From Manduca sexta (Eukaryota; Arthropoda; Insecta; Lepidoptera; Sphingidae), in the NCBI RefSeq assembly GCF_014839805.1, contig NC_051134.1, positions 11,687,170-11,751,169 on the forward strand: DNA of 64,000 nt. The letters run 5' to 3'. The notes beneath the pieces are model-generated. The model was given only the letters and a program-made list of their open reading frames with translations. It was not told where the DNA came from and did no database searches. Position numbers and translations under genes: made by a program. Each line of letters begins with the position of its first letter. The stretch's first letter is position 1. Positions 27,384-37,102 of this stretch are shown here, piece after piece.

Positions 27384-27456
27384 GTTTACGTAAACACAAA
27401 ACCTACACCTAATATTTTAAAATATAAATAATGACAATCACCGGACAAACGACTTA

Positions 27457-27480
27457 TCAGCCGTAATCGGCGATCGCCAT
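27457..27480 (-). promoter_or_regulatory. Short upstream ORF in the mas-1 leader
   Basis: On the minus strand an ATG at 27480 opens an eight-codon frame (M A I A D Y G stop) that ends 73 bases before the mas-1 start codon. If the transcript begins upstream of it, this uORF could dampen translation. The transcription start is not established. A TATATTTCAG tract further upstream (about 27571-27580 on the plus strand) could be a 3' splice site of a leader intron, so the leader may be spliced. Confidence 0.35.
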
Positions 27481-27904
27481 TAAGGAACTGCTGTCAACTA
27501 CCAACGTAGACTGCGGTGAATAATGTTACCAGCACAAACTTACTAAAACGTACGAAAAAAGTTGCTGAAATATACAAAAATGAAGATACAAAATCAAAGC
27601 AATAATATTGTAATAATTGATTCGTAAAAGCATATTTGCGCTAGAACTCTTGCGTAGTATTGTTAAATGCTATTTTATTACTTAGGAAACCGAGACTGCT
27701 ATTACATTATTCTGAGATCTTTATTTCATTATATTGACTCTTCAGTTTATATTGTGGGTAGTTTAAGATACACAGATAGATAAACGCGAGTTGAAAGACA
27801 ATGTTAGCGAAATCTAGTTTGCCACAGATGTAGTTTAACACACCTTTCACTACCACTTTTCGCCAGCCACATTAAGAGATAGGTATTATGTACCGAATAA
27901 AGGC

Positions 27905-28043
27905 GAGCCTCTTGCCTTTGAACACGCATAACTCCTGAATCCAGCAGATACAGAGCAGAAAAACCTTATATCATTTTTCCTGACCTGGGAATCGAACCCG
28001 GGAACGCAGAAATTATACGATACAATTACGCTACAGAGGTGGT
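27905..28043 (-). mobile_element. Shortened, diverged SINE
   Basis: 'cctgggaatcgaacccggga' (B box reversed) and 'caattacgctacagaggtgg' (A box reversed) match the SINE at 22205. The middle is reduced to about 40 bases, so part is deleted. It lies upstream of mas-1 between the two genes. Confidence 0.7.
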
Positions 28044-28420
28044 GGAATCTAGTGATAAATACTACGTAAACTCGTATTAAAAATATAGTCTGGCAACACC
28101 GATGTTAAAGTACTGTCAACTACCGTGATACCATGTACAATAAAAAAATGTTTCGATAGTTTATTGAATGGTAGTTTTTTTAGTACCTGTATTTTACTTT
28201 AAGTATTACAAAATAATTTAATGAAATATGGTTATGTAAAAAATGCATAAATTTTTTTTCAAATAAAATAACACTTAATCAGTTACAGCGCCACCTAGTG
28301 TCTTATTCAAACAAAGTTAGGTAAGTTTCTGTAGTGTCATTTATTAATGAATATTATACTTTGTACTAGAGGTCACTGTTACACTTTTTATTTTTATTAG
28401 AATATTATAAAGTAAAAAAA

Positions 28421-28530
28421 TTGCTTCGGTGGCATAATTGTAACTTGTATTGCATGCGCGGTAAGATTTGCACCTTAAGGTTTAGGAGCGAATCCCAGGT
28501 CGGACAAAGTGCTATTAATACCAGCTCTGT
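28421..28530 (+). mobile_element. SINE head fragment
   Basis: GCTTCGGTGGCATAATTGTA and 'gcgaatcccaggtcggacaa' are the A- and B-box regions of the same SINE family as 22205 in forward orientation. The body is missing after the B box. Confidence 0.7.
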
Positions 28531-28556
28531 GTTGTATACTGTCATTACATACATTT

Positions 28557-28690
28557 CTGGGTACGGGCCTCCTCTACTACTATACTGGATTAGACTACAA
28601 TCTACCACGCTAGTGTAATTTGGGTTTATAGACTTCACATACTTTCAAAATCTAAAATAGAATTCTTAGGTATGTATTTTGGATATAGAT
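28557..28690 (-). mobile_element. SINE tail fragment, opposite orientation
   Basis: 'gggcctcctctactactata', 'ccacgctagtgtaatttggg' and 'agacttcacatactttcaaa' are the reverse complement of the 3' body of the SINE at 51716, with about one change in five bases. It abuts the forward head at 28421-28530. Confidence 0.65.
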
Positions 28691-29290
28691 TTGCTATTTT
28701 CCTTCCCCGTTGAAGCGAACGATAATTATTGATAAACAATACATTATGCACAACTTTCGAAAAGTCAGACATGTGTGCCTCGGGTTTTAACTCAGTATAC
28801 ACTCGTTCTCGACAGACTGTTAAGCTAAAATGATTTATTATTCATTTCTCTACTTTCCTACACTATTTACCTGGGACCGTATGTTTTAGAGAAGGTTGAT
28901 CTTAGGAAAGCTAAATCCTCTTTGCAACGTATTTGAAGTTTGTTATGCCGATTCTACCAGTGAAACGGGACAAGGTAGGTGAAAGAATTAATGGGTTGAG
29001 TAACCTATTCACTTCATTAACTGAGACATCATTTAAATTACGTCGAATACCCCAATGTTGATTGTACGCAAATCTTTCAGTCATCAATTTATGTTCTAGA
29101 TATAAATTCATAATGTAGGTAGTATACAGATCGTATAGAAGTAATTAAAAAGATCATAGACATAGCTCAACATGCGCATCTAGATTTTTCATGACAAATC
29201 TGATTATGTACATATATAGGTAATGTAACTGTTCCTAGATAATTTATTAGAAGTGCAAATAATATATGTAGATAGGTATTAAGTTTTTTG

Positions 29291-29296
29291 TTTATT
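29291..29296 (-). terminator. Candidate polyadenylation signal of the echinus-like gene
   Basis: AATAAA on the minus strand, about 330 bases past the stop codon at 29626. ATTAAA variants also occur nearer the stop (near 29350 on the plus strand), so the cleavage site used is uncertain. Confidence 0.4.
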
Positions 29297-29625
29297 ATTT
29301 AATATACAGGGTGGTGTTAAATAAAAATCTGGTCATCAATGAAGTTCATTTTAATAATTTTACTTTTTAATACGTATCTTATTTCTAATATAAACTCTTC
29401 GGCCCTTTAAACTTCTTAAGTACAGTAATTATTTAAGGAAATTTATCTTTTAAATGTAAACGTTCATAGTATATCTAAAAAATAGCGATTCTAGTTCTCA
29501 AATGAGATCAGTCAATTTCAAAGTACAAATTGGTTGCTTATAAATTACAGACTTAACATTTAACAATATTTACATTTTGATTGTCTAACAATAGTTATAA
29601 TAGTTGAGTATTAAATTATCGTATG

Positions 29626-32600
29626 CTATGAACGCGGCTTAAACCTCGACATGTAGAAGTCACAATCTGGGCAATACATCGCGGGCGACGTCACATACTT
29701 CTTGCGGCACAAATTACAGAGCGACTTGTCGGACCCTCCTTGACTATCTCCACCGGAGTAATTCATTTGTGGAGGTACAGGAGAGTCGGTGCCGCCCTTC
29801 GTACCCGGCTCGAACGACACGGACTTCTTCTGCAACTGTTTCAACGCCGGCACGTGCTGGGCCGTGTTGTACCCGTTCTGGGAATACTGGTACTGATCGA
29901 GCTGATCGTTGACATTGTCAGCGGCTTGGGTGTAGTTGGCGTAGAGCCTCGTGTCGGGCAGGCAGTAGTTGTAGGGCGGCTTGTAGGCGTCGGCCTCGCC
30001 GTGTGGCGGCGACACGCGCTGGTACGGCGACGGCGGGTAGTGGCTCGCGTTCACTTGCGGGTGGCGACTAGAATACTCGGCAGTCATATAGCTCGTCGGT
30101 GGGCTGTGATAGTTCTGATACGCTGGCGAGTTACTAGGCACGCTCTGATATGGCGAGGAGGTCTGTGGGTTGTTATTGAAATGTCTGTTTGCACTGTAAG
30201 TGTTCTGTGCCGGCGGGGAGACTGGATTCTGTGGTAGTCTGTGATAGTATGTGCTGGTTGGTGTTTGGTTCACGTGGTGCGTCGGTGGGTGCGGGTACGT
30301 GTTAGGAACTGGTCTTTGTATGTTCGTCGGGTGCTTCGTTGAATAAGTGCTGTTGGGGGCAGCCGTGGGCAGTCTATTTGCAGGATTTAAACTAAAGTTC
30401 GGTGGGTTGTTCTGGTTTGGATAGACTGACGGTGGCTGGTTGTGCGATACGGGAGATACAGAGTTTTGAAGTGATCTATAATAATGTACATTGCTAGTTA
30501 ATTCGTTTTGATTAGGGATGGTCTGCACAGGCGAATTGGTGCCATAAATCCCGTTAGTCTTCTGACTGTTGTACTGAGGTTGGATGCGAGGCTGCGTCGG
30601 CTGGTACGTTGGGTATGGATTTTGTAATCTGACGTACTCCGCATGCGCGTTGTCTTTTGCGACAAACGAGTTTTGCGACAAGGACGACACCGTCGACCGT
30701 GACGACTGACTGTCGAACGAGTCTTGTCGTTGGAGCGAGGGTTTCTCCGACTGGAGTGGCATCGTCGTGAGTTCAGGCTTGTTCATGGCTGACTTTAATA
30801 CACGTTCCAGAATAGGATTTGGAATGTAACTGTCATCTTCCTGATCCTCAGCGGTCGATACTAAGATGACCTGATCGCAGAATGATACCGACTTCTTTTT
30901 GGGTTTAGAGCGATCGGCAAAATCATTAGCGATTTTTTGTTCGTTGTGTTCCTCTTCTATTTGCTTCGGGTCTATGGAAGAAGACGAGGCTCGTCTGTTG
31001 TAGAGGCCAGTGTTTGATTGTTCTGAACAGTTAATGACGTCCCTGTTGCCACTCATGCCCACAAAACTAATGTGTGACCTTTCGCTATCAGTAGCCGCAT
31101 GCGCATTGTTTTCAAACCTAGATGCTATATTTTTTACGTTGTTGTTAGTTTCCATTAATTTTTGATTATCGGGTAAACCAGAAAGTTGTGCTTCCGCTGT
31201 AATGGATCTTATATGGTTCAAATGCATCCTTTTATTTTGTAACTCCTTTAAAACATCTGCGCATGAGTTCATTATTTCCATGCGTCTTTCATTTCTGAGT
31301 ATTTCTTTTCGCTTCTCTAATAGTTGCGCTAGTAACGTGCCCTGAGTAGCTTCTTGTTGGCCGGCGTCGACTTCGTCAATGCTTTGAATTTTATTTAATT
31401 CTTCATGTACTGAAGTTAGATCTATCGGTGGAGGAGGTGGAGGGAACTCCTCACTGGGTTGTCGGGAATGATTTACGGAATTCATCGGACTGGGATAAGG
31501 CGGTAATTCAAACGGCTGTGGAGATCTCCTCATAATTAAAGGACAGTCTACTTCATCCACACCGTTGTCAAATGCCGCAGAAAGATTTTGAACGTTGCTG
31601 TGCGATGGTGCTATTGTTGGGATAACATCTCTTTTAACAGGACTCTGCTCTTGGTGGATCATGGCTTTGGTTACGACGGTGTGGAAGTTCTGCGAAGGTG
31701 AAGTGTCCAGTCTGTCGTAATGATTGACTTGATTGTCGTCGTAAGCACGGAGAAAAGGTAACGACTGCGGCTCATCGCCATATTGTTCAGAAAAACCGCC
31801 ATCCTCCTCTATTTCAGGAGGATACCCCTCCTTGCCGTGTTCCACGTAACCGTACTTAGACCCGCTAAGTTGGGAAGTGGTCCGCAATGGTGGTGGCGGT
31901 GGTACTTTCGCGACGATCAACATTTTACCAGCACTTCCGTGGAAACTCTTTCTCATTAACTTGCTTCGTTCAAGATTTGGGTTTGTGCCGCTTGCGACTG
32001 AGTATTCCAAATGCCCCTCTGAAAGATAACCACTCAGATTTGACTTGTCTTCATTTGTTTTTCGTCCAACATCTGTGTCGTCTACAGAGGAGACGCGTTT
32101 TTCCTCATTCACTGTTTCTGAATTGCCATCAGCACCTTCTGTCAAATCTGGCATCGACCTGTTTTTACGTCTAATCAAGCCTGCCATCATTAATTTTCGT
32201 CTTATTTTATGTTGTTTTTTATTAGATTTTTTGTCATCGGGTGGTTCTTCCTTCTTTTCAATTGGTGCTGATACTTCTTTTCGGGCTCTGCCTCGATCTT
32301 CGCTCCTTGATCGTTTTTCCCTCACTTTTTCATCTTCCCGAGACTTATGCCTCGGCGGGCGTTCGCGTGTCATGTTATCAATATCGTCTTCAACTGATTT
32401 GAGGGATTTTTTAGACGAGCCCTTTTTCTTCGGCAAAGTGGCGTAAATTTCGATAGTGGCTGGAGAATTTTCGAGGCCACATTTTGTGTTTCTGACAGCA
32501 ACAGATTGTGCGACTTCTGTAAGCCTATTCATTCCAGCCATTCGTTTTTGCAGACTGCGGATGCGCATTACGCAAGTGTTATGCATCATGCGAGCTCGAG

Positions 32601-33690
32601 TCACCGTGTGATGATAATTACCGGAAGCATCCATAGCTGAACGCGCTTTTGACGCAGCAGCATCGCATAACACAATAGCGGTTTCAAAATCTGCAGCATC
32701 TTCAGCATGACGAGACTTTTCTAACATCATGTCGGCTTCTGCACATAAACCGTCGGAGTCGCCACCGCGCGTTGTTATTTTCGGAATTGGCACATGTTGC
32801 AAGTTCAGTCGCAGACCCTGCTGGAGCGGTAAACTATCCGTCGATGACAATGAGTACGAGTCGTATCCAGCATCGCAAGATCCGCCACTAGACATGTCTC
32901 CTTTGCGAGTGGGGCTCCCTGGCACGCTGCCGACGCCTCTTCCTCTCGTGTACATGTAAGGGCTTTCCGCAGTCGACGAAGATGCTGACGAGGCACTATT
33001 CCGGTCTCCGCTCCAGTTTCCAGAGTCTCGACGCGTTCTGGGTCGCTCCTGTGAATCAGACGCCGATCCTGTACTGAGACTCCGCGCTAGTTGCGCGCGT
33101 CGATTGGCTTGGACTTCGAGCATGTTTTCTACAGCTTTTCTACTAACATAATCGTTTTCGTTATCAGGCCCAGGTGTTACTGCTCGTCGAGCAAATCCAG
33201 CAACAGGCCTTTCGGGCGCCGGAGTGACAGCTCGTCGTGGTTCTGGTCCAGGGAACGGAACTACATCTTTAGGTGCATGTCGTGTGTCACATGGCGTACC
33301 GTCCACTGCAGCATATAATAGCAGCAGCGGTTGAAATCTTCCTTTTCGACATTTTTCTACAACAAGCGACCATTCTGGTCCAATTTCTTTCACATTGGCG
33401 TCGTCAAAGTAGATCCACAATCGTAGTTTACTATGGAAGAAGAATGTGGAGTAATGTTTCCCGTAGTATGTGACAAGTCCGACGAGGTGGTGGGTAGCTC
33501 GCGCCGCCCACGCTTGGTCGACGCACGCGTGGAAGGCGTCGGTAGGGTGCAGTTCGGTGCCGATGGCGGCGTACACCGCAGACACGTGTTCAGCTGACGG
33601 ACGCTCCGAGTCCCACACCATCCCGATAGACACGACTTCAGGGCGATTCATCAGTGTCCGGCAAATCTGGATTTTGGCGCCGCAAGCATT
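29626..33690 (-). CDS. ec: Terminal coding exon of echinus / USP53-USP54-like protein
   Basis: This 4,065-nt exon holds the end of the USP fold and a long tail. The acceptor is TTTACAG at 33691-33697 and the first codons read NACGAKIQICRTL, then Met at 33651; similarity to USP54 continues across that Met, so it is internal and not the start. Numbering from it: GKHYS (H66) and WIYFDD (D83) match the USP His and Asp positions, followed by KEIGPEW and FQPLLLLYA. About 304-374 is an Ala-rich helical stretch that looks MIT-like. About 477 is basic (KIRRKLMMAGLIRRKNR). Poly-Pro runs lie near 582 and 735, a coiled-coil-like segment at about 760-815 and a Pro/Asn/Gln/Tyr-rich region at about 960-1270. 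KSVSF occurs twice. The C terminus has CNLC...CPDC. Stop TAG at 29626-29628. In flies echinus controls interommatidial cell removal in the pupal eye; family members are often annotated as inactive peptidases. Confidence 0.93.
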   Translation of the reverse strand, partial: NACGAKIQICRTLMNRPEVVSIGMVWDSERPSAEHVSAVYAAIGTELHPTDAFHACVDQAWAARATHHLVGLVTYYGKHYSTFFFHSKLRLWIYFDDANVKEIGPEWSLVVEKCRKGRFQPLLLLYAAVDGTPCDTRHAPKDVVPFPGPEPRRAVTPAPERPVAGFARRAVTPGPDNENDYVSRKAVENMLEVQANRRAQLARSLSTGSASDSQERPRTRRDSGNWSGDRNSASSASSSTAESPYMYTRGRGVGSVPGSPTRKGDMSSGGSCDAGYDSYSLSSTDSLPLQQGLRLNLQHVPIPKITTRGGDSDGLCAEADMMLEKSRHAEDAADFETAIVLCDAAASKARSAMDASGNYHHTVTRARMMHNTCVMRIRSLQKRMAGMNRLTEVAQSVAVRNTKCGLENSPATIEIYATLPKKKGSSKKSLKSVEDDIDNMTRERPPRHKSREDEKVREKRSRSEDRGRARKEVSAPIEKKEEPPDDKKSNKKQHKIRRKLMMAGLIRRKNRSMPDLTEGADGNSETVNEEKRVSSVDDTDVGRKTNEDKSNLSGYLSEGHLEYSVASGTNPNLERSKLMRKSFHGSAGKMLIVAKVPPPPPLRTTSQLSGSKYGYVEHGKEGYPPEIEEDGGFSEQYGDEPQSLPFLRAYDDNQVNHYDRLDTSPSQNFHTVVTKAMIHQEQSPVKRDVIPTIAPSHSNVQNLSAAFDNGVDEVDCPLIMRRSPQPFELPPYPSPMNSVNHSRQPSEEFPPPPPPIDLTSVHEELNKIQSIDEVDAGQQEATQGTLLAQLLEKRKEILRNERRMEIMNSCADVLKELQNKRMHLNHIRSITAEAQLSGLPDNQKLMETNNNVKNIASRFENNAHAATDSERSHISFVGMSGNRDVINCSEQSNTGLYNRRASSSSIDPKQIEEEHNEQKIANDFADRSKPKKKSVSFCDQVILVSTAEDQEDDSYIPNPILERVLKSAMNKPELTTMPLQSEKPSLQRQDSFDSQSSRSTVSSLSQNSFVAKDNAHAEYVRLQNPYPTYQPTQPRIQPQYNSQKTNGIYGTNSPVQTIPNQNELTSNVHYYRSLQNSVSPVSHNQPPSVYPNQNNPPNFSLNPANRLPTAAPNSTYSTKHPTNIQRPVPNTYPHPPTHHVNQTPTSTYYHRLPQNPVSPPAQNTYSANRHFNNNPQTSSPYQSVPSNSPAYQNYHSPPTSYMTAEYSSRHPQVNASHYPPSPYQRVSPPHGEADAYKPPYNYCLPDTRLYANYTQAADNVNDQLDQYQYSQNGYNTAQHVPALKQLQKKSVSFEPGTKGGTDSPVPPQMNYSGGDSQGGSDKSLCNLCRKKYVTSPAMYCPDCDFYMSRFKPRS

Positions 33691-33827
33691 CTGTAAATAA
33701 ATAAATATTCATTTATATTGAGCATTTTTTAAATATACAACATTCTGTAAATGCAGTAAGTAGTAATAATTTATTTTTGTTTCGGATATGTAAACCCCAC
33801 GACTATTTGATTTAAGTGAGTACTTAC

Positions 33828-33947
33828 AGGACAGTCTCTGATGTCTCCCATTCCGCCTGCTTTTCTTAACAATAGGCCAAAACTATCGCCATGTTCTCCA
33901 ATCGCAGCCTGTGCCGTTAACGCCGTAGCAGAAACGTAATGCACCAT
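33828..33947 (-). CDS. ec: echinus / USP53-54 internal exon (40 codons)
   Basis: The 120-nt exon encodes [20 protein letters not shown] followed by a second half ending [10 protein letters not shown]. The acceptor is TTTTCAG (33948 upward) and the donor GTAAGT (33822-33827). Both junctions are phase 0. The residues align with the USP53/54 segment that reads QMVHY... and MGDLRNCP in vertebrates, directly between the zinc-binding finger and the NxCGxKI stretch of the next exon. The short introns on either side (137 nt at 33691-33827 and 125 nt at 33948-34072) have no other content. The first residue is Met only by chance of the splice position; it is not a start. Confidence 0.92.
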
Positions 33948-34072
33948 CTGAAAATATACCATTTATTGATAGCCAATCCAATTAAATCTTCAAATACCTT
34001 ATCATATTTTACACTAATCATATCCTTGTCATCGCCAATTTTATTTTACACTCGGTCAGTTTAAAAAATTAC

Positions 34073-34375
34073 CTGTGTGAACGGCAAAGGTTCAGAGGTG
34101 GCTTGGCAGTCACCGCAGACGGACTGTTCGACCAGCATCATTGCGAACTTGCGGTGTGGTACACAGTGCGGGGCTCTGCAGGCGTCGTCGTCTCTCCTGT
34201 CTCCGGAGCCGGCGGCGACGTGCGCATGCACTCGCAACAGGATGTGCTCGAAGCACTCGCTCGCGTCCGCCATACAACCGAGCTGGAACCGAGCGCCGTT
34301 CCCGCCCAGCGCACGTCGGAGTCCGTCCGCGGCAGGCGCGCGCTCGGCTGACCATTGCAGTTGCGTAAATAATTC
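34073..34375 (-). CDS. ec: echinus / USP53-54 internal exon (101 codons)
   Basis: The exon opens with ELFTQLQWSAERAP after the acceptor TTGTCTACAG and closes with PLPFTQ before the donor GTAATT; both junctions are phase 0. It encodes the fingers part of the USP fold. The segments RFQLGCMADASECFEHIL, then CRAPHCVPHRKFAM, then VCGDCQATSEPLPF match the order seen in USP53/USP54, including the Cys pairs of the zinc finger. The region is markedly GC-richer than its flanks, so several long frames appear on the other strand and in other frames; they are shadows. The next exon upstream is 21.8 kb away. Confidence 0.93.
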
Positions 34376-36741
34376 CTGTAGACAAGCATTTGATGATTAA
34401 GAAAATATTTTGTAAAATTTTGATCACGCTTTCCAGTGGCTCTTATATTATGATCGAAAAAGAACGGTTTTTTTATAATAAGTAGTCCATAAAAAGTTGG
34501 GATATCATCCGTAAAGGAAACTGAGCCTTATTCCAAAAGTAATAAGGACGCGAATCGTTTCCAGTTCAGTGGTAAAACCGGAACAAAACCAGTATGGCAC
34601 GAATAAGAGTGGAGGTATAGGTCACAAACACGCCATGACCCGAGGTGGTCACTCGACGCGCACATGAGTATCGGCGTCGTTTTTGTGTATGTCGTAACCC
34701 ACAACCGTTATCACAATTGACGTTTCACTATAGCGATATTGACTTCCTCTGCTAACTTCTAGACGTGGTAATTAGTTGTCACAACAGTTTACTGAAGAAA
34801 GCCGTTGGGAAAATAAACTTTCAAATCAGTCGCGTGACAGTGACGAAACGTTACAAGGCGCTATATCGAACATCTTTCATATCGAATTAAAAACCATAGA
34901 TTGTATTTACGTCGGTTATAAAAGATGGCTAAGTAATGAAGTGAAGCGTCTTCCGGCGCAACGGCGGACGCAGCTTGCATCGTGCCTTCCGGCAACAACG
35001 ATGCACATTGTAGCCGGCTTATGGTTTTTGACGTCGAATTATCAAAATTTTAATCACCTGTGGCATATTAATAACGCCACATTTTGTATTTGTTTCGAAT
35101 CGTAATCTAAAATCTGGCATCTAAAATTGTAATTTGTGTCTTAATATGTTATTTATTCCACGAACACACTGAAAAAATCAATATTAATGCTGCATCTATC
35201 TTATAGATTTCGATATATTCTATGAAAACCTAGAGAACATTTCATAGACCTAAAGTTTATATTCCATAACCTTAAATGTATCCAAACACATTTTTTACAG
35301 CAGGTTGGTTACAATATATTGTGAATTTTACTGTTGTGTATAGCCATCTTTCTCGAGAAAATACTAAACAATGCAGTGTGAATAAATAGGCCCGTTACGA
35401 AATGTTTATGACGACAATTTTCTTACGCTCTTGGAAGATAAGCTTGTGATTTATAACGTGTTTCAAACTTCTGGTTTACTTGCTCTAGAAGTTTATCACA
35501 TGGCGTGCCTGATAATAGATCCGCAAACACACAAATTCAAAACCTTTTAGGTCAATACAAAAGCTACGAAGACAATAACATTTTGTAGTACAACAAAGAG
35601 TTCTTTTATTCGTTAGTTGAACGTCTGGTATTTTTTGTTCTCCAAAGGCTTCGGCCGCACGTCTGACGTCACGTTAAATCTAGCGGTTAATTGTGCTGGT
35701 ATGAAATTTACCTCAAGCATTACTATGCATTTAAATTGAAATACAAGTGGTATAAAATTAATTGATATAGGCAGTTTTTGTTAGAAGCTTATAATATACT
35801 TTTATTTACTTATTAGAATGCTATAAACTGACCCAATTTTTTTTTCATAAATAATATAATTAACGTAAGGATATTCCTTACATAAAATGTACCAAACGAA
35901 TTAAAGTCTGAATACATATAAATTTCATTGATTTTTTCTTCCTAAATATGTGTTATTTCACACGACAAGGGTTGATTATATTATATTCATATTATGTCAA
36001 CTGCAGGATCACCTATTTTGTCACGGTATTTGAGCAAGTTTTATACACCGATAATAAACTTGTATTCCGTCCTAATGATCGATTCGTTGACATACTTAAA
36101 ATTTTTCAACGATGTTGGCCTCCATTTACAACTGGATTGCAAAACGAAGTTTATCAAGATTAATCAAAGACCCCCCGTTGATATTGCAGCGCACACTGAG
36201 ACACGAACGTTTTCACATTCAGCCGAACCGATTGTAAAGAAATGAGAAACTTACAAGTCAACTGTGGTAGCTTAGTTAACGAAAACCATTGTTAACTGTG
36301 TGAAATTTCTACTTAGGTATAGAAGGAAAAACACGGGAACAATTTTCAGATGTGCTACAGTAGGATCGAATTATAAAATATTCTGTAAATATAATTTCCC
36401 ATTGAATCTAATATTCTAAAAATATAAGAATTAAAAGTTATCATATTCTACACATGGAAATTAGAAAATTATCTAAGGCATAGCTTAATTGCGTTAAAGT
36501 ACTAGTACTCTAACATTCATAGGTGGTTTGATCCGCGTCAACTTTTGACGGGCGTTTCATGTCTTGATACTTCAGAGAACAAAGTCGGGAGTGAGTTAAT
36601 ACTACCATGATTAGCTCATAAGCGGTATCTCAAAAAAAATCAAAAACTTGATTTTTCTGTCTTCAGATATCTTAAAAAAATACCGATCCAATGAACTTAT
36701 CTAAATAACGGTATGTTGTTTAGAACTTGTTAAAAAAAACC

Positions 36742-37102
36742 TTAAGGCGATACCTCAAGGTCCATTTTCATACATTTTGTTTCACCTTTAATCTGGGTAA
36801 CTAAACAAGTATTGGCAAGTAAAGAATTTAAATTCACGTCTAGTTAGTGATTAGTTCTCGCAGTTGAAAGAAAAACGTAAAAATAATTAATAATCATGGA
36901 TATTTCGGCCTTTAAAATTTAATATGACGACATTTTAAAGGCAGAAATATCCATGATTATTAATTATTTTTACGTTTTTCTTTCAACTGCGAGAACTAAT
37001 CACTACGTGAATTTAAATTCTTTACTTGCCAATACTTGTTTAGTTACCCAGATTAAAGGTGAAACAAAATGTATGAAAATGGACCTTGAGGTATCGCCTT
37101 AA
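36742..37102. mobile_element. Foldback MITE flanked by TTAA
   Basis: A near-perfect inverted repeat about 170 bases per arm. The left end GGCGATACCTCAAGGTCC (36746) mirrors the right end GGACCTTGAGGTATCGCC (to 37098), with a central loop of about 13 bases near 36925. The left arm carries about six extra bases near 36840. TTAA lies immediately outside both ends (36742-36745 and 37099-37102), the target duplication used by piggyBac-type elements. There is no coding content. Confidence 0.88.

Larger units (their letters stand above)
27484..29290. other. Intergenic region between mas-1 and the echinus-like gene
   Basis: Both genes are on the minus strand, so this holds the 5' flank of mas-1 and the 3' flank of the echinus-like gene. 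Besides the three SINE fragments (27905-28690) I see no gene. A promoter for mas-1 should lie in the lower-numbered part, but no convincing TATA or initiator was found. Confidence 0.55.

Noticed and set aside
29740..30237. 165-codon plus-strand frame
   Set aside because: It lies antisense to the coding terminal exon of the echinus-like gene and mirrors its codon pattern; the residues (VVLIRWRVTRH and similar) look like reverse translation of the Pro/Tyr/Gln-rich tail.
34077..34427. Several frames of 75-107 codons on both strands
   Set aside because: All overlap the GC-rich echinus exon 34073-34375; only the minus-strand frame reading ELFTQLQ...PLPFTQ matches a family.
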